From contig CAKUWM010000184.1 of NCBI GenBank assembly GCA_934699305.1, forward strand, positions 1 to 6,039: 6,039 nt of DNA, given 5' to 3'. Below the pieces are notes generated by a model. The model saw only the letters and a program-made list of their open reading frames with translations, was not told the DNA's origin and ran no database searches. A program made the position numbers and the translations under genes. Of this stretch, positions 4,946 to 6,039 are shown piece by piece; the stretch's first letter is position 1, and every line of letters begins with the position of its first letter. The DNA comes from an uncultured Saprospiraceae bacterium. Lineage in GTDB: Bacteria > Bacteroidota > Bacteroidia > Chitinophagales > Saprospiraceae.

Positions 4946-6039
4946 ATGAAATTAAATTATTTTTGGATATTATTTATCCTATTTACCTATAATATCACGA
5001 CGGCTCAAACTCCCAAGCCAATTCTATCCCAACTTATTGATCAGACCGGAACACCCATTATTGCAGTTTGGGTCTCTGTGAATCATAGTGCACTCAAAGT
5101 ACAAACGGACGAAAATGGAATGTTTGAACTAAATACAACTTCCTGGCCGGCACATCTTGATATCGATTTGGGTGATGGCGAAGTGGTGCATGTGGACGTG
5201 GCGGATGCTGCAAGTGCCAAAGTAATTACAGCAACTAAGATTCATAAATTAGACGAATTTGTCATAAAAGACAAGGTTACTCGTGAATTAAATACACTCC
5301 AGACTCGGAATGTCGAAACCATCACTAAAAAAGAATTTCAAAAGGCTGCTTGTTGCCGTCTCAGTGAGAGCTTTGACAATACCGGTTCAGTCAGCGTCAG
5401 TGAAACCGATGCCGTCACAGGAGCCAAAGAAATGGAAATACTTGGCTTGAGAGGCATATACAGCTTGATTACCCTGGATAACACCCCTGACTTTGGAGGT
5501 ATCAACTACCCTTTTGCACTGGATATGATTCCGGGAACATGGCTCAACGAAGTTGCCATTTCCAAAGGAATATCCAATGCTATCAACGGCAGTAACGGCT
5601 TTTCGGGTCAAGTCAATATTGGCTTAAAGAATCCATTTGAAGACCAGCCGCTATTTGTCAACATGTATGGCAATACAATGGGCAGATATGAGGCCAATGT
5701 GCACATAAATAAAGTATTGCCCAATCCTGCCTTTGCAACAGGTCTATACCTTCACGCAAGTAAAAACTTTAACAAGATAGACGACAACCATGATAATTAC
5801 ATGGATACCCCTCTTTCATCCCAATTAAATGCTCTATACAAGTTTAGAATTGATGGGCTTGGACCATGGGAGTCCGGACTTTCCGTTCAGTTTGTCAAAG
5901 ACGAAAGAACAGCCGGACAAAAAGTTGTCAATGCTGAGAATCCATATACTGCAACCAGTGATGCGCAACGATTTACAATCAATGGAAATACGGGCTTTGT
6001 CGGATTCAACAAAGAAGGAAGAAGTGTAGGAGTTAAATA
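4946..6039 (+). CDS. TonB-dependent outer-membrane receptor with carboxypeptidase-like regulatory domain (C-terminus outside window)
   Basis: 364 residues are visible from ATG 4946, open to the right edge. The signal peptide is residues 1-20, with likely cleavage before Gln21 (ITTA/Q). Residues 26-95 form a carboxypeptidase-regulatory-like beta domain (LIDQTGTPI, then TDENGMFEL). LDEFVI (102-107) is a TonB-box-like segment. The plug is about 125-230, with FQKAACCRLSESFDN (131-145), TDAVTGAKEMEILGLRGIYS (154-173), IPGTWLNEVAISKG (195-208) and the closing NGFSGQVNIGLKNP (217-230). Barrel strands begin after that. The AACC-LSESF plug variant marks a Bacteroidota receptor subgroup. It would pump a substrate across the outer membrane using TonB-ExbBD energy. 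The substrate is not shown; a thiophilic metal such as copper is inferred from the Cys-Cys pair and the Cys/His-rich neighbour. There is no SusD partner in view, which argues against glycan import. Confidence 0.9.
   Translation, partial: MKLNYFWILFILFTYNITTAQTPKPILSQLIDQTGTPIIAVWVSVNHSALKVQTDENGMFELNTTSWPAHLDIDLGDGEVVHVDVADAASAKVITATKIHKLDEFVIKDKVTRELNTLQTRNVETITKKEFQKAACCRLSESFDNTGSVSVSETDAVTGAKEMEILGLRGIYSLITLDNTPDFGGINYPFALDMIPGTWLNEVAISKGISNAINGSNGFSGQVNIGLKNPFEDQPLFVNMYGNTMGRYEANVHINKVLPNPAFATGLYLHASKNFNKIDDNHDNYMDTPLSSQLNALYKFRIDGLGPWESGLSVQFVKDERTAGQKVVNAENPYTATSDAQRFTINGNTGFVGFNKEGRSVGVK

Noticed and set aside
5387..5611. Minus-strand open frame inside the receptor gene
   Set aside because: It lies opposite the conserved plug domain of the TonB-dependent receptor.
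5829..6029. Plus-strand open frame inside the receptor gene
   Set aside because: Different frame from the receptor barrel, no signal or domain, no start context.

Overview
The window looks like chromosomal DNA of a Bacteroidota bacterium, perhaps a Saprospiraceae- or Chitinophagales-like lineage. Four observations support this: a SprB-type repeat in a secreted protein, TonB-dependent receptor architecture with a carboxypeptidase-like regulatory domain, -7 promoter boxes of the Bacteroidota TAnnTTTG type, and almost no Shine-Dalgarno sites. The lineage below phylum is inference.

Layout, left to right. (1) 1-872, minus strand: the N-terminal 290 residues of a very AT-rich gene for a secreted surface protein with a MopE-like acidic Cys motif and a SprB-type repeat. 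Its 5' end holds an 11-bp tandem repeat between the first ATG and the signal peptide, arranged so that copy number would switch the frame. (2) 873-1111: no gene. It holds a probable 3'-terminal scrap of a group II intron and a small dyad. (3) 1112-2485: a divergent pair, 3-hydroxyanthranilate 3,4-dioxygenase (minus) and an SDR-family protein with a degenerate active site (plus). (4) 2509-4023, minus strand: a probable transcription unit that starts from a good Bacteroidota promoter at 4041-4070, then a possible 28-residue membrane peptide, then ribA (GTP cyclohydrolase II) and mazG (NTP pyrophosphohydrolase). Both ribA and mazG begin with TTG. mazG converges on the SDR gene across a 23-nt gap. 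(5) 4024-4384: AT-rich intergenic DNA with promoters facing both ways. (6) 4385-6039, plus strand: a small Cys/His-rich exported or membrane-anchored protein resembling the HYC_CC_PP type, then a TonB-dependent receptor with an unusual Ala-Ala-Cys-Cys plug motif. The receptor runs off the right edge.

How the genes fit together. The dioxygenase belongs to the kynurenine route of tryptophan breakdown, which leads to quinolinate/NAD or to catabolism. The SDR may be an accessory gene of that route, but only its position suggests this. RibA and MazG are housekeeping enzymes (riboflavin synthesis and nucleotide-pool cleaning), probably co-transcribed. The Cys-rich protein and receptor look like a two-gene outer-membrane module, plausibly for a thiophilic metal such as copper. 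No complete new multi-gene defence or mobile system is visible. The most unusual structures are the frame-rotating 11-bp repeat, the SDR lacking its catalytic Tyr/Lys, the peptide gene ahead of ribA, and the Cys-Cys-bearing protein/receptor pair.
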